A DNA stretch of 14,703 nucleotides from UBA583 sp964429995 (GTDB lineage: Archaea > Nanobdellota > Nanobdellia > Woesearchaeales > UBA583). This document shows, one piece after another, positions 1-7,770 of the stretch. The notes under the pieces were generated by a model, which saw only the letters and a list, made by a program, of their open reading frames with translations, was not told where the DNA came from and made no database searches. Made by a program: the position numbers and the translations under genes. The stretch's first letter is position 1. The number at the start of each line of letters is the position of its first letter. The stretch is from positions 1 through 14,703 of the forward strand of contig CAYSDY010000012.1 in assembly GCA_964429995.1 (NCBI GenBank), in the 5' to 3' direction.

Positions 1-12
1 AATTAAAGAAAA

Positions 13-1782
13 ATGGAATATCTTACTAAGCGAAATAATTTCAGGAAACCACACATAAATGCACAAAACGGAACAGATATAAATTCTATACGAATTTCTG
101 GAAATATATGTGAGGGTTTAAATGGTACATATTCAGGCATTGCAGAAATAGATCTTACAGAGTGTTTAGCTAATTTGAGTGGTAATAGTGTAGAAATTGT
201 AATTTTTACAAATTATGGAGTATTTACTAAGTATTTTTTTTTAGATAGCAAATTGCTTAACGAATCTTTAACCCCACCACCACCACTTAACTGTTTAGGA
301 CCAGACGGTTCAATAATAAACAACAATGAAAGCAAATTATATTATTATCCATCTCCAACAGATAATAGTTGTTCAGCTGAACTTTTAGAAAACAGAACTT
401 GTAATAATGGAGTTTTAAATGGTAGTGCAGGTGGTATTTCAGCAATAGATTGTTACAGTAAAGAAGATTTTGTAACTTTATGGGATGTTCAAAATGAAAT
501 AGAAACGATTAAAGATTACACTTGTGATAATGAGGGTTGTAGACATATATGGGATGAAATATATCTTTATTATAATAAAATTGTTATTTTACCATTACAA
601 CCTGATGGAATATATGATTTTAATGTCTATTGGGGGGACGGTACATATGGGCATGTAAGCAGTTATAATGATACAAATGCTACACATATATATTCAGATG
701 GTGGTAATTACATAATAAGAATTGAGGGTCATATAGAAGAATTTAGCTTTAATCCTTTATATCAGTTAAAAATAAGTAGCTCATATTCACTATTTTTTGA
801 ATATCCATTACTTGATGGGTATCAAGAAATGGCATCAAACAATTTTTTAGGAATATTAAAATGGGGAAATGTTAAACTTAGTAATAATGGATTTGTTTTT
901 GCCAACACAATTAAATTAAAGAATTTTTCAATGTCATATGATAATTTTAATTTGGGAAATATTACAAATCTCTCAGGTATGTTTTATCAATCAGGATTTG
1001 ATCAAGATATCTCTGATTGGGATGTAAGCAATGTAACAGATATGAGTAGTATGTTTCATTATGCAGACTCATTCAATCAATTTTTAAATAACTGGGATGT
1101 AAGCAATGTAACAGATATGAGTGGTATGTTTCATTCTGCAGACTCATTCAATCAACCTTTAAATAATTGGGATGTAAGCAATGTAACAGATATGACTTAT
1201 ATGTTTTATGATGCAGACTCATTCAATCAATCTTTAAACAGTTGGAATGTAAGTAGCGTTAAAAATATGAGAGGTATGTTCTCTAGTGCAAAAACATTAA
1301 ATCAGCCGTTAAATGATTGGAATGTAAGCAGAGTAACAGATATGAGTTATATGTTTGAAGATGCGTATTTATTTAATCAACCTTTAAATGATTGGGATGT
1401 AAGTAATGTAACAGATATGAGTTATATGTTTTCTCGTGCAGAATCATTTAATCAACCTTTAAATAGTTGGAATGTAAGTAGCGTAGTCGCTATGGGATGG
1501 ATGTTTAATAATGCATACTCATTTAATCAACCTTTAAATGATTGGGATGTAAGTAGTGTAACTGACATGAGTAGTATGTTTGATTCTGCATACTCATTTA
1601 ATCAACCTTTAAATGATTGGGATGTAAGTAATGTAACAGATATGAGTTATATGTTTAGTTTTGCAGACTCATTTAATCAAAATTTAAATAGTTGGTGTGT
1701 TTTTAACATAAAATCTAGGCCATCCTATTTTGCCTCCGAATTAACAGCAGGCAATGAACCAATATGGGGAACATGTCCATAA
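13..1782 (+). CDS. DUF285/BspA-like repeat surface protein, probably missing its N-terminus
   Basis: A likely cell-surface adhesin-type protein. Residues about 90-150 form a Cys-containing segment (C94, then C-x-Cx-type cysteines ending near C147). Residues about 195-245 contain a PKD-like motif (WGDGT, then HIYSDGGNYIIRI), which commonly precedes DUF285 repeats. Residues 320-575 hold nine 25-residue repeats of the form LN-x-W-D-V-S-x-V-T-D-M-x-x-M-F...FNQP, the DUF285 'surface protein' repeat. The C-terminus (PIWGTCP) matches the usual end of this family, so the 3' end is complete. The visible ATG at 13 gives no signal peptide, and an in-frame stop lies at 4-6. Frame 2 (positions 2-55) reads sensibly into the same region, so the true gene probably starts left of the window and carries a one-base frameshift near 55/56. 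Many N-x-S/T sequons fit archaeal N-glycosylation. There is no C-terminal membrane anchor. Family assignment is firm; the adhesion role is inferred. Confidence 0.85.
   Translation: MEYLTKRNNFRKPHINAQNGTDINSIRISGNICEGLNGTYSGIAEIDLTECLANLSGNSVEIVIFTNYGVFTKYFFLDSKLLNESLTPPPPLNCLGPDGSIINNNESKLYYYPSPTDNSCSAELLENRTCNNGVLNGSAGGISAIDCYSKEDFVTLWDVQNEIETIKDYTCDNEGCRHIWDEIYLYYNKIVILPLQPDGIYDFNVYWGDGTYGHVSSYNDTNATHIYSDGGNYIIRIEGHIEEFSFNPLYQLKISSSYSLFFEYPLLDGYQEMASNNFLGILKWGNVKLSNNGFVFANTIKLKNFSMSYDNFNLGNITNLSGMFYQSGFDQDISDWDVSNVTDMSSMFHYADSFNQFLNNWDVSNVTDMSGMFHSADSFNQPLNNWDVSNVTDMTYMFYDADSFNQSLNSWNVSSVKNMRGMFSSAKTLNQPLNDWNVSRVTDMSYMFEDAYLFNQPLNDWDVSNVTDMSYMFSRAESFNQPLNSWNVSSVVAMGWMFNNAYSFNQPLNDWDVSSVTDMSSMFDSAYSFNQPLNDWDVSNVTDMSYMFSFADSFNQNLNSWCVFNIKSRPSYFASELTAGNEPIWGTCP
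1021..1695 (+). repeat. Nine tandem 75-bp coding repeats (DUF285 units)
   Basis: Nine consecutive 75-bp units start at 1021, 1096, 1171, 1246, 1321, 1396, 1471, 1546 and 1621, each encoding one 25-residue DUF285 repeat. Several copies are nearly identical in DNA. Units 1-3 share AGC and TTC codons at fixed positions, while units 6-9 use AGT and TTT at the same positions. Unit 4 is the most divergent. This suggests at least two separate local duplication bursts. Confidence 0.95.
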
Positions 1783-1806
1783 GTATTTATATTACTATAA
1801 ATATTT
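1781..1806 (+). terminator. Stem-loop at the stop codon of the surface protein gene
   Basis: A perfect 8-bp inverted repeat, TATTTATA (1784-1791) and TATAAATA (1796-1803), flanks a TTAC loop. It extends outward through one G-U pair and two A-U pairs to 11 bp, reaching into the TAA stop codon. No T-run follows, so it may be a 3'-end stabiliser rather than a classical archaeal poly-U terminator. Confidence 0.45.
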
Positions 1807-1840
1807 CAAAAAAATACAACTATAAAGTAATAACTAAGTA

Positions 1841-1850
1841 ATAAAATATA
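1841..1850 (+). promoter_or_regulatory. Probable TATA box for the marR-ABC operon
   Basis: The A/T stretch ATAAAATATA lies 24-33 nt upstream of the ATG at 1874. This spacing is like that of better TATA boxes elsewhere in the window and implies a leaderless mRNA. The match to archaeal box A is only moderate. Confidence 0.4.
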
Positions 1851-1882
1851 GTTCGCACATTAACTATTAATATATGAACTAT
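1848..1882. promoter_or_regulatory. Candidate MarR operator: 35-bp concentric dyad
   Basis: ATAGTTC (1848-1854) pairs as an inverted repeat with GAACTAT (1876-1882). ATTAA (1859-1863) pairs with TTAAT (1867-1871). Both pairs are centred on position 1865, and in total 13 of 17 symmetric positions match. The dyad covers the end of the putative TATA box, the expected transcription start and the start codon of the adjacent MarR-family gene. This is where an autorepressor would block initiation. Function is inferred from symmetry, position and known MarR behaviour. Confidence 0.5.
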
Positions 1883-2425
1883 GATAATGTTTTATCTAAG
1901 ATAAAAGAATCTCCTATATGGCATCAGAAATTTAAAGATTTAAATGATGTTTTAGAAAATGCAATATTAAAGGCTGATTTTTTACCAGAACAATGCAAAG
2001 CAATTGTAAATCTTAATATTACAAGTCATTTTGTTTTAGAGTTTACAAAAAAATTTTTAAAACGTATTGATTCATCAATACCACAAAAAAATGTTTTAGA
2101 GGCTCTATGCTTTTGTGATAAAAAATACATGACGCAAAACCAATTATCAAAATTCATATTTACATCAAAATCCAACATTTCCGGTCTTCTTTTAAGGATG
2201 GAGGAAAAAGGATTAATAAAAAGATGCGAAAATAATTCAAACAAACGAGAAAAAATAGTTTTAATAACTGAGCAAGGAATAGAAAAGTTAGATAATATAA
2301 GCAAAGAGTTATTTAAGATAGATCTTGAATATCTTATATCAAAAGAAGATGCAATATTGTTAAATGATATTCTTTTAAGGTTTAAAAATAATATGAAACA
2401 TACAAAACAAAAATGGAACCTGTAA
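1874..2425 (+). CDS. MarR-family winged-helix transcriptional regulator
   Basis: A 183-residue protein and first gene of a five-gene operon. Residues about 72-146 carry the MarR winged helix: VLEALCFCDKKYMTQNQLSK, a recognition helix around residues 98-111 (SKSNISGLLLRMEEKGL), and a wing at 117-132 (RCENNSNKREKIVLIT) ending in the typical LTE-type 'ITEQG'. The flanking helices (about 1-70 and 137-180) would make the dimer interface; the N-terminal 40 residues are longer than in short MarR proteins. It probably binds the dyad overlapping its own start and controls the downstream ABC genes, with release by a small ligand as is usual for MarR. The ligand cannot be told from sequence. The gene overlaps the ATPase gene by 13 nt. 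The start at 1874 is supported by the TATA-like box at the right spacing. Confidence 0.85.
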   Translation: MNYDNVLSKIKESPIWHQKFKDLNDVLENAILKADFLPEQCKAIVNLNITSHFVLEFTKKFLKRIDSSIPQKNVLEALCFCDKKYMTQNQLSKFIFTSKSNISGLLLRMEEKGLIKRCENNSNKREKIVLITEQGIEKLDNISKELFKIDLEYLISKEDAILLNDILLRFKNNMKHTKQKWNL

Positions 2426-3117
2426 ATGTTATAGAATTACAAGATGTATGGAAAAGCTACAAAATGGGAGATAGCACAGTTCATGCATTAAAAGGTATAA
2501 CTTTTTCCATAAAAAAAGGTGAATTTGTTGCAATTGTTGGAAAATCAGGAAGTGGTAAGACAACATGCGTAAATCAGATAGGATGTCTTGATATTCCAAC
2601 AAAAGGTGAAATAATTCTTGACGGTTACAAAATATCTTCTCTTTCTGAAAGTAATCTTGCAAGAATTAGAGGCAAAAAAATAGGTTATATATTTCAGAAA
2701 TTCAATCTTATAAAAAACATTACAGCATTAGAAAATGTAATGCTTCCTATGGTATTTCAGGGAATACCTCCCTATAAAAGACGTGAGAAAGCAAAAGAAT
2801 TGCTTTCTGCATTTGATATGGAAGAACGTCTTAACTTTAAGCCAACAGAACTTTCAGGTGGTCAGCAACAAAGAGTTGCAATAGCAAGAGCTCTTGCAAA
2901 CAACCCTGAAATAATACTTGCAGATGAGCCAACTGGTAATCTTGACAGTAACACAGGTAAAATGGTCTTTGAATACCTAGAAAAATTACATTCAATGGGA
3001 AAGACAATAATTTTAGTAACCCATGATGATTCTTTAGCTAAAAGGGCAAAAAGAATTTTAACATTAATGGATGGAAAAATAATAAAAGATACTATGCAAA
3101 ATGGAAAAGATAATTAA
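2413..3117 (+). CDS. ABC transporter ATPase, MacB/LolD class
   Basis: A 234-residue nucleotide-binding subunit powering the two FtsX-type permeases encoded downstream. All ABC motifs are present: Walker A GKSGSGKTT (43-51), Q-loop glutamine Q95 in YIFQKFNL, signature LSGGQQQR (147-154), Walker B ILADEP (168-173) with catalytic E172, D-loop NLD (176-178) and switch histidine H204. The IGCLD stretch after Walker A and the signature sequence are typical of the MacB/LolD/FtsE branch of mechanotransmission or export ABC proteins. Walker A ends in TT where most family members have ST, a conservative change. Translation is probably coupled: the gene overlaps marR by 13 nt and the next gene by 17 nt. 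The substrate is unknown. Confidence 0.93.
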   Translation: MEPVNVIELQDVWKSYKMGDSTVHALKGITFSIKKGEFVAIVGKSGSGKTTCVNQIGCLDIPTKGEIILDGYKISSLSESNLARIRGKKIGYIFQKFNLIKNITALENVMLPMVFQGIPPYKRREKAKELLSAFDMEERLNFKPTELSGGQQQRVAIARALANNPEIILADEPTGNLDSNTGKMVFEYLEKLHSMGKTIILVTHDDSLAKRAKRILTLMDGKIIKDTMQNGKDN

Positions 3118-4366
3118 TAACAAAGGAATTGTAGCATTAATATTATGCACAATATGTCTGCTCTTTATGAGCGTTGAAGTAGTGAATTCTGCTACTGGAT
3201 TAAATGTGATAATGTCAAGTCAGAATCCAGATCCAGTAAGTCCAGGTAATTATGTTTATGTTAACATAAAAGTGTCAAATATAGGAAGCAATAATTTGGA
3301 AAATGTAATAATTAATTTTAATCCAAACGAAAATTTCAAATTAGCACAAGGAGAACAAAACACAAGAGAATTAGGGACATTGTCAAGCTATGGTTCATAT
3401 CAAAATTCAAATAGTTTTGTTGTTGCAAGATATAAGTTACTTGTAGATTCTAATACACCTTTAGGTTTGAATAAATTAAAGTTTGATATAAGAACTTCTA
3501 GTGGTTTATTTACATACGATTTTGAAGTACTTGTACAAGATTCAAAACCAGAATTAATAATAAGCGATATATCTGCACAGAATGTTGAGCCAGGAAAACA
3601 TACTTCTTTAAGAATGGTGCTTGAAAATAAGAATAATTTTAACCTTAAAAATGTAAAAGTAAGTCTTGATCTTGCAAATGTTGAAAACAAGGCAATTAAT
3701 CTTAATTCAGGTAGCAATCAGATTCTTATCGATAGAATAGATCCAAACCAGAAAAAAGATATAGAGTTTGATATATCAATAAGTCCAAAATCTGAATCTA
3801 TACCATATCTTCTACCAATTAAAATAAGTTACAGAGATAATCTTGACAATATTTTTGAAAACATCATATATACAAGCATCAAAGTATATTCAAAACCAGA
3901 AATATCATTAACATTAGATTCTCAGGATGTATATTCAAAAGGTAATGGTAATTTTGTACTTGCAATTGCAAATCCTGGTACATCACAAGTAAAAGGAGTA
4001 CTTATGACCATACTTGCAAGCGATGATTATGTTATGCTTGAAGGAGAAAATCAATATATAGGAGATTTGAATCCAGACGATTTTCAAACCTTAAGAGGGA
4101 AAATTCACATAAAGAATGATAAAGAAGTTGTTTTAAAAGTATCATTAAAATATCTTGACTCATATGACAATAGATCTGAACAGATAATTCATGTACCATT
4201 TAAAACATATGGGCAAGAAGAATTAAAACTTTTAGGTTACTCTAAACAGTCAAGTTCAGGTGGACTAACAGGTTACATAATAGTAATGCTGATTACATGC
4301 ATATTGACATTCTTTTTTGTACGAAGAATGTTTAGAAACAGGCTTAACGAAAAGATAAAAAAATAA
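3101..4366 (+). CDS. Exported COG1361/CARDB-like beta-sandwich protein with C-terminal membrane anchor
   Basis: A 421-residue protein with a signal sequence (about 1-30, cleavage likely after VNS). Residues about 33-370 look like three successive Ig-like or NEW3/CARDB-type beta-sandwich domains. The first has the typical NPDPVSPGNYVYVNIKVSN opening, and later ones show similar SxxNVEPGKHTSLRMVLEN and NPG patterns. A single transmembrane helix at about 391-407 is followed by a basic tail (RRMFRNRLNEKIKK), so the bulk faces outside. The gene sits between the ATPase and the permeases, overlapping the former by 17 nt and 3 nt from the next. This suggests a stoichiometric subunit of the ABC complex. 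Bacterial MacB systems have the adaptor MacA at this place; this protein is not a MacA homologue by visible features, so a substitute external subunit is an inference. Confidence 0.8.
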   Translation: MEKIINNKGIVALILCTICLLFMSVEVVNSATGLNVIMSSQNPDPVSPGNYVYVNIKVSNIGSNNLENVIINFNPNENFKLAQGEQNTRELGTLSSYGSYQNSNSFVVARYKLLVDSNTPLGLNKLKFDIRTSSGLFTYDFEVLVQDSKPELIISDISAQNVEPGKHTSLRMVLENKNNFNLKNVKVSLDLANVENKAINLNSGSNQILIDRIDPNQKKDIEFDISISPKSESIPYLLPIKISYRDNLDNIFENIIYTSIKVYSKPEISLTLDSQDVYSKGNGNFVLAIANPGTSQVKGVLMTILASDDYVMLEGENQYIGDLNPDDFQTLRGKIHIKNDKEVVLKVSLKYLDSYDNRSEQIIHVPFKTYGQEELKLLGYSKQSSSGGLTGYIIVMLITCILTFFFVRRMFRNRLNEKIKK

Positions 4367-4369
4367 AAA

Positions 4370-5554
4370 ATGATTTTTGATTATATATCCTTTGTTTTAA
4401 ATGATATAAAAACAAGAAAGTTTTCATCATTTTTAACATTTTTTGCAATAGGTCTTGGAATTCTTAGCATATATCTTATAGTACTTATTAGTACTGGTTT
4501 TGAACAATCAATTCAAAATGAGTTTGAAAAAATGGGTACTAATAGGATTATAATAATGCCCAAAAATTCCAATTTTGCATCTCTTAGTAAAGGTCTTACA
4601 GATAAAGATGTAAATCTTATAGAAAACAGGCCATATGTAAAAGAGGTTTTCCCATATTATGTAAAGACATTGCAACTAAAACATGGTAATGAATATATAA
4701 CAAAAATGGTATTGGGCTCTCCTATGACAAAAGAGCATTTTGAAAGTTTTGGTCTTGATATAGTAGAAGGAAGATATCCAAGAGAAAGTGATAAATATGT
4801 AGCTATAGTAGGACCAGAGATAAAGGATAATTTTTTTAGTAAAAGAATAAGTGTTGGATCAAGCATAGAAATCAAAGAAAGAAAATTTAAAGTTATAGGT
4901 ATAACCAAAAGTTTGGGAAATCCAGAAGATGATTCAAATATTTATGTAGATTTTAATGCTTTAAGAACTCTTGATGATGATTCTACAAACAAAAATACCA
5001 TTCATATGATGTATGTAACAATTCAGGAAAATTATGATGTAAAACTTGCAGCAGACAATATAAAGGTTTTTTTGGAAAATCGTTTAGGTAAAGATAAGGT
5101 TGAAGTTCAGACTTTAGAGGAGATGCTTGAAAGTTTTAATACAATATTAAACATAATAAAATTGACACTTGGTGGTATTGCATTTGTATCTCTTATTGTT
5201 GGAGCTTTAGGAATAATAAATACGATGTTTGTAATAATTACCGAAAAGACAAAAGATATAGGAGTAATGAAGGCAATCGGTGCAAAAAATAAGGATATTT
5301 TCTCAATATATATTTTACAATCAGGTATGTTTGGATTATTAGGAGGAATTTTTGGAATGATAATGGGAAATTTTTTGGCATTTATGTTTGAACTATGGGC
5401 ACAAAGTGCAGGTTTTACTTTTTTAGAAATAAATACAAGTATAACACTTATGGCATATCTTTTGATATTCTCATTTTCTATAGGTGCAATATCAGGATTT
5501 ATTCCATCATATAGAGCATCAAAATTAAAAATAGTTGATACATTCAGGAAATAA
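4370..5554 (+). CDS. ABC transporter permease 1, MacB/FtsX type
   Basis: A 394-residue membrane protein with the MacB layout: one N-terminal transmembrane helix (about 20-42), a large extracytoplasmic core (about 43-255, including GLTDKDVNLIENRPYVKEVFP and VVGIT-like strands), then three helices (about 263-287, 312-340 and 356-378). The cytoplasmic coupling segment (EKTKDIGVMKAIGAKNKDI, about 291-309) is the FtsX-family signature region. The C-terminus (PSYRASKLKIVDTFRK) is a variant of the usual P-x-x-x-A-S-x-x-x-P-x-x-x-L-R end and lacks the proline. Such proteins do not form a classical channel; they couple ATP hydrolysis to extraction or movement of envelope substrates. It likely pairs with the second permease as a heterodimer. 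No ribosome binding site is visible. Confidence 0.9.
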   Translation: MIFDYISFVLNDIKTRKFSSFLTFFAIGLGILSIYLIVLISTGFEQSIQNEFEKMGTNRIIIMPKNSNFASLSKGLTDKDVNLIENRPYVKEVFPYYVKTLQLKHGNEYITKMVLGSPMTKEHFESFGLDIVEGRYPRESDKYVAIVGPEIKDNFFSKRISVGSSIEIKERKFKVIGITKSLGNPEDDSNIYVDFNALRTLDDDSTNKNTIHMMYVTIQENYDVKLAADNIKVFLENRLGKDKVEVQTLEEMLESFNTILNIIKLTLGGIAFVSLIVGALGIINTMFVIITEKTKDIGVMKAIGAKNKDIFSIYILQSGMFGLLGGIFGMIMGNFLAFMFELWAQSAGFTFLEINTSITLMAYLLIFSFSIGAISGFIPSYRASKLKIVDTFRK

Positions 5555-5555
5555 A

Positions 5556-6743
5556 ATGGAAATAATTGAGGCATTAAAACTTACTGTAAATTACATGTTG
5601 GAAAAAAAATCAAGAGTATTTATTACACTTTCAGGTATAATAATAGGAATATTTACATTTACATTTTTTGTTTTTGTATCAGCAGCACTATCAAATTCAA
5701 TAGCAGAACAATTTAATTCATTAGGAGGAAATGTATTAGGTGTAAAAAGCATAGGTCAGCAAACAGGGCCAACTGGTGATGGGCTTACAGACAAAGAAAT
5801 TCAAAAAATAAGACAAGTTGTAAAAGATATCAATTATATAGCACCAGGAATATTTGCAAATTTTCAGATAGAAAATGGAAATGAAATTGGTTCTACAGTA
5901 GGATTGGGTTTTCCTGATGAGTATTTAGATGAAGTATCAAAAGATTTTAAAACAGAAATACTAGAGGGTAGAGATATTAGGCGTGGCGATAAAAGTGTAT
6001 TGGTTTTGGGAAATAAATTTGCAAAAAACGCATTTAAAAACGAAATAAAAGTTGGAAATTCCTTAAAGATTAATGGTGAAAGTTACAGAGTTATAGGAAT
6101 TTTAAAAGCAAAAGGAGATTTATTTATAGATCAGTCCATATCAATGTCATTTTCTGATATAAAAAAAATAGCCAATCAAGAAACATACAGTGTTATAAGA
6201 ATAAGCTTTAAGGAAGGTGCAGATCTAGATTATTATAAAGATGTAATAGGTAGAAAATTAAATCCTAATGGCAGTGAAAAAAAATTTGAAATAACATCTT
6301 CGCAACAGGTAATTGATCAATTTAACCAGATTTTAGGTCTTTTAACAGGAATAATTGGTTTTATATCATCAGTTGCCCTACTTGTTGGTGGAATTAATGT
6401 AATGAATACTATGTACAGTAATGTTATAGAAAGAGTTAATGAGATATCTGTAATGAAAGCCATGGGAGCAACCAATGCAGATATAATAAGTCTTTTTTTG
6501 ATTGAAAGTTCAATATTAGGTTTTATAGGTGCACTTATAGGATATATGCTTTCATTTATGTTAGCTAAAAGTCTTTCAATCTTAATCACAGTCTACACAG
6601 GTTATAACATAACAGTTTATTTTGACTATGTATTTACAATTGAAGTTTTACTTATCACAACAATATTTACTGCTTTATTTGGAACATATCCAGCAATAAA
6701 AGCAGCAAGAGTTAATCCTGCAGACAACTTAAGAGACGAGTAA
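5556..6743 (+). CDS. ABC transporter permease 2, MacB/FtsX type
   Basis: A 395-residue paralogue of the preceding permease and last gene of the operon. It has transmembrane helix 1 (about 22-45), an extracytoplasmic MacB-type core (about 46-255, with GLTDKEIQKIRQVVKDINYIAPG), and three C-terminal helices around ILGLLTGIIGFISSVALLVGG, the segment after the coupling region, and near the end. The coupling segment reads ERVNEISVMKAMGATNADI. The C-terminus AIKAARVNPADNLRDE is the canonical family ending. I place the start at the ATG at 5556, one base after the stop of permease 1. A TTG at 5535 lies in frame but would add seven residues inside the upstream gene. The two permeases are clearly diverged, which supports a heterodimer. 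Confidence 0.9.
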   Translation: MEIIEALKLTVNYMLEKKSRVFITLSGIIIGIFTFTFFVFVSAALSNSIAEQFNSLGGNVLGVKSIGQQTGPTGDGLTDKEIQKIRQVVKDINYIAPGIFANFQIENGNEIGSTVGLGFPDEYLDEVSKDFKTEILEGRDIRRGDKSVLVLGNKFAKNAFKNEIKVGNSLKINGESYRVIGILKAKGDLFIDQSISMSFSDIKKIANQETYSVIRISFKEGADLDYYKDVIGRKLNPNGSEKKFEITSSQQVIDQFNQILGLLTGIIGFISSVALLVGGINVMNTMYSNVIERVNEISVMKAMGATNADIISLFLIESSILGFIGALIGYMLSFMLAKSLSILITVYTGYNITVYFDYVFTIEVLLITTIFTALFGTYPAIKAARVNPADNLRDE

Positions 6744-6794
6744 CTTTGTTATGTTTGTATTAATGAATTTTAATCCTTACATATTTACATTATT

Positions 6795-6802
6795 CTTATA
6801 TA
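6795..6802 (+). promoter_or_regulatory. Candidate TATA box for the coiled-coil protein gene
   Basis: CTTATATA matches archaeal box A well and predicts a transcription start near 6825, leaving a leader of about 60 nt before the ATG at 6886. A weaker alternative (TTTTTAATAT, 6856-6865) lies at the leaderless distance of about 30 nt. The sequence alone does not decide between them. Confidence 0.35.
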
Positions 6803-6885
6803 ATGCATATCATCATTATTTCTAAAAAAATATACTACTCAACTAAAATACAATTTTTTTTAATATGTTTTGTCCAATATAAGAT

Positions 6886-7770
6886 ATGGGGTTCTTAAAA
6901 AAAATATTTCACAAAGACAATGATATAATAGATACAGAAGATTTCGATCCATCTACGGGCATGATTAAGAAAAAAGAAACTGTAGAAACAGAAAATTTAA
7001 AAGATCAGATAGAGATGGATGATTACATAAGTTCTTTAAAACTAGAAGAACTTTACGAACTAAAAGACAAGTTGCAGACAAGAATAGATTACCTTTTAGA
7101 TAACCTTGGTCTAAAATCTAAAAAAGAAGATGTTGTTAATTTAGATGTTGAAAAAAAAACTAATGATTATTATACTGAAAAAGTTGAGCGTTTAAGAAAG
7201 GAAGCATTTGAAGAGCAAAAAAAGAAGGAAGAAAGATATGAGTCAAAAGATAGATTTGATGAAGATTACAAAAAAGTTTTAGGAAATATTACAAAAATTG
7301 CAGTTGAAGAACCAAATTTCAACAAGAGTTCATTTGATGAAAAATCAAAAGAGATAGAACAAGAGTACATAAACATAAGTGTTGATGATTATGATAAAAA
7401 GGCTCAAATTAACGATAAAGAACTCAAAGATTTAGTTTTAGAAGAAATTGAATCAATTTTTGGAAAAGAAAACGTGATTTTTAGAATAAAAGATGATTTT
7501 AGGATAGATCAATTAAGAGGAAAAAAAGTCCATTGTATAGGAATAAGGGCAAAAGGAGCCTTTGATGACCTAAGTTTTAATGATGAAAAACAAGGTAAAT
7601 GGTTTATAGGAAACATAAAAAACTTAAATAATCTTAAAGATTTCAAGATGCTTGAAAGCAGTCCAGTTTTAAAAGTTTTAGTATCAGACAAAAAAGATTA
7701 TAGCATTCTTATCACATACAAATCAACATCAATGTTGATATCAAAAGAGGGTTTTGATTTTAATTTTTAA
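6886..7770 (+). CDS. Charged coiled-coil protein of unknown function
   Basis: I do not recognise this 294-residue protein. It begins with a short amphipathic stretch (MGFLKKIF) that could touch a membrane. A highly charged, helical, coiled-coil-prone region follows (about 35-135; for example LKLEELYELKDKLQTRIDYL and KVERLRKEAFEEQKKKEERY). A mixed linker spans about 136-175. A compact C-terminal alpha/beta domain (about 177-294) includes VLEEIESIFGKENVIFRI, KKVHCIGIRAKGAF and VLKVLVSDKKDYSILITYKS. There is no signal peptide or membrane helix, so it is probably cytoplasmic. It stands alone on the plus strand and overlaps the convergent superoxide dismutase gene by 11 bp, so the neighbours give no functional link. 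Confidence 0.75.
   Translation: MGFLKKIFHKDNDIIDTEDFDPSTGMIKKKETVETENLKDQIEMDDYISSLKLEELYELKDKLQTRIDYLLDNLGLKSKKEDVVNLDVEKKTNDYYTEKVERLRKEAFEEQKKKEERYESKDRFDEDYKKVLGNITKIAVEEPNFNKSSFDEKSKEIEQEYINISVDDYDKKAQINDKELKDLVLEEIESIFGKENVIFRIKDDFRIDQLRGKKVHCIGIRAKGAFDDLSFNDEKQGKWFIGNIKNLNNLKDFKMLESSPVLKVLVSDKKDYSILITYKSTSMLISKEGFDFNF

Noticed and set aside
1021..1695. Regular 75-bp repeats as a CRISPR array
   Set aside because: Every unit is in frame and encodes a DUF285 repeat, and there are no unique spacers between invariant repeats.
5535..5558. TTG start for permease 2 adding seven residues
   Set aside because: It lies inside the 3' end of permease 1; the ATG at 5556 directly after the upstream stop gives a normal family N-terminus.
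6864..6881. Five-codon upstream ORF before the coiled-coil protein gene
   Set aside because: Very short open frames are expected by chance in AT-rich leaders, and the transcript may begin downstream of its ATG.
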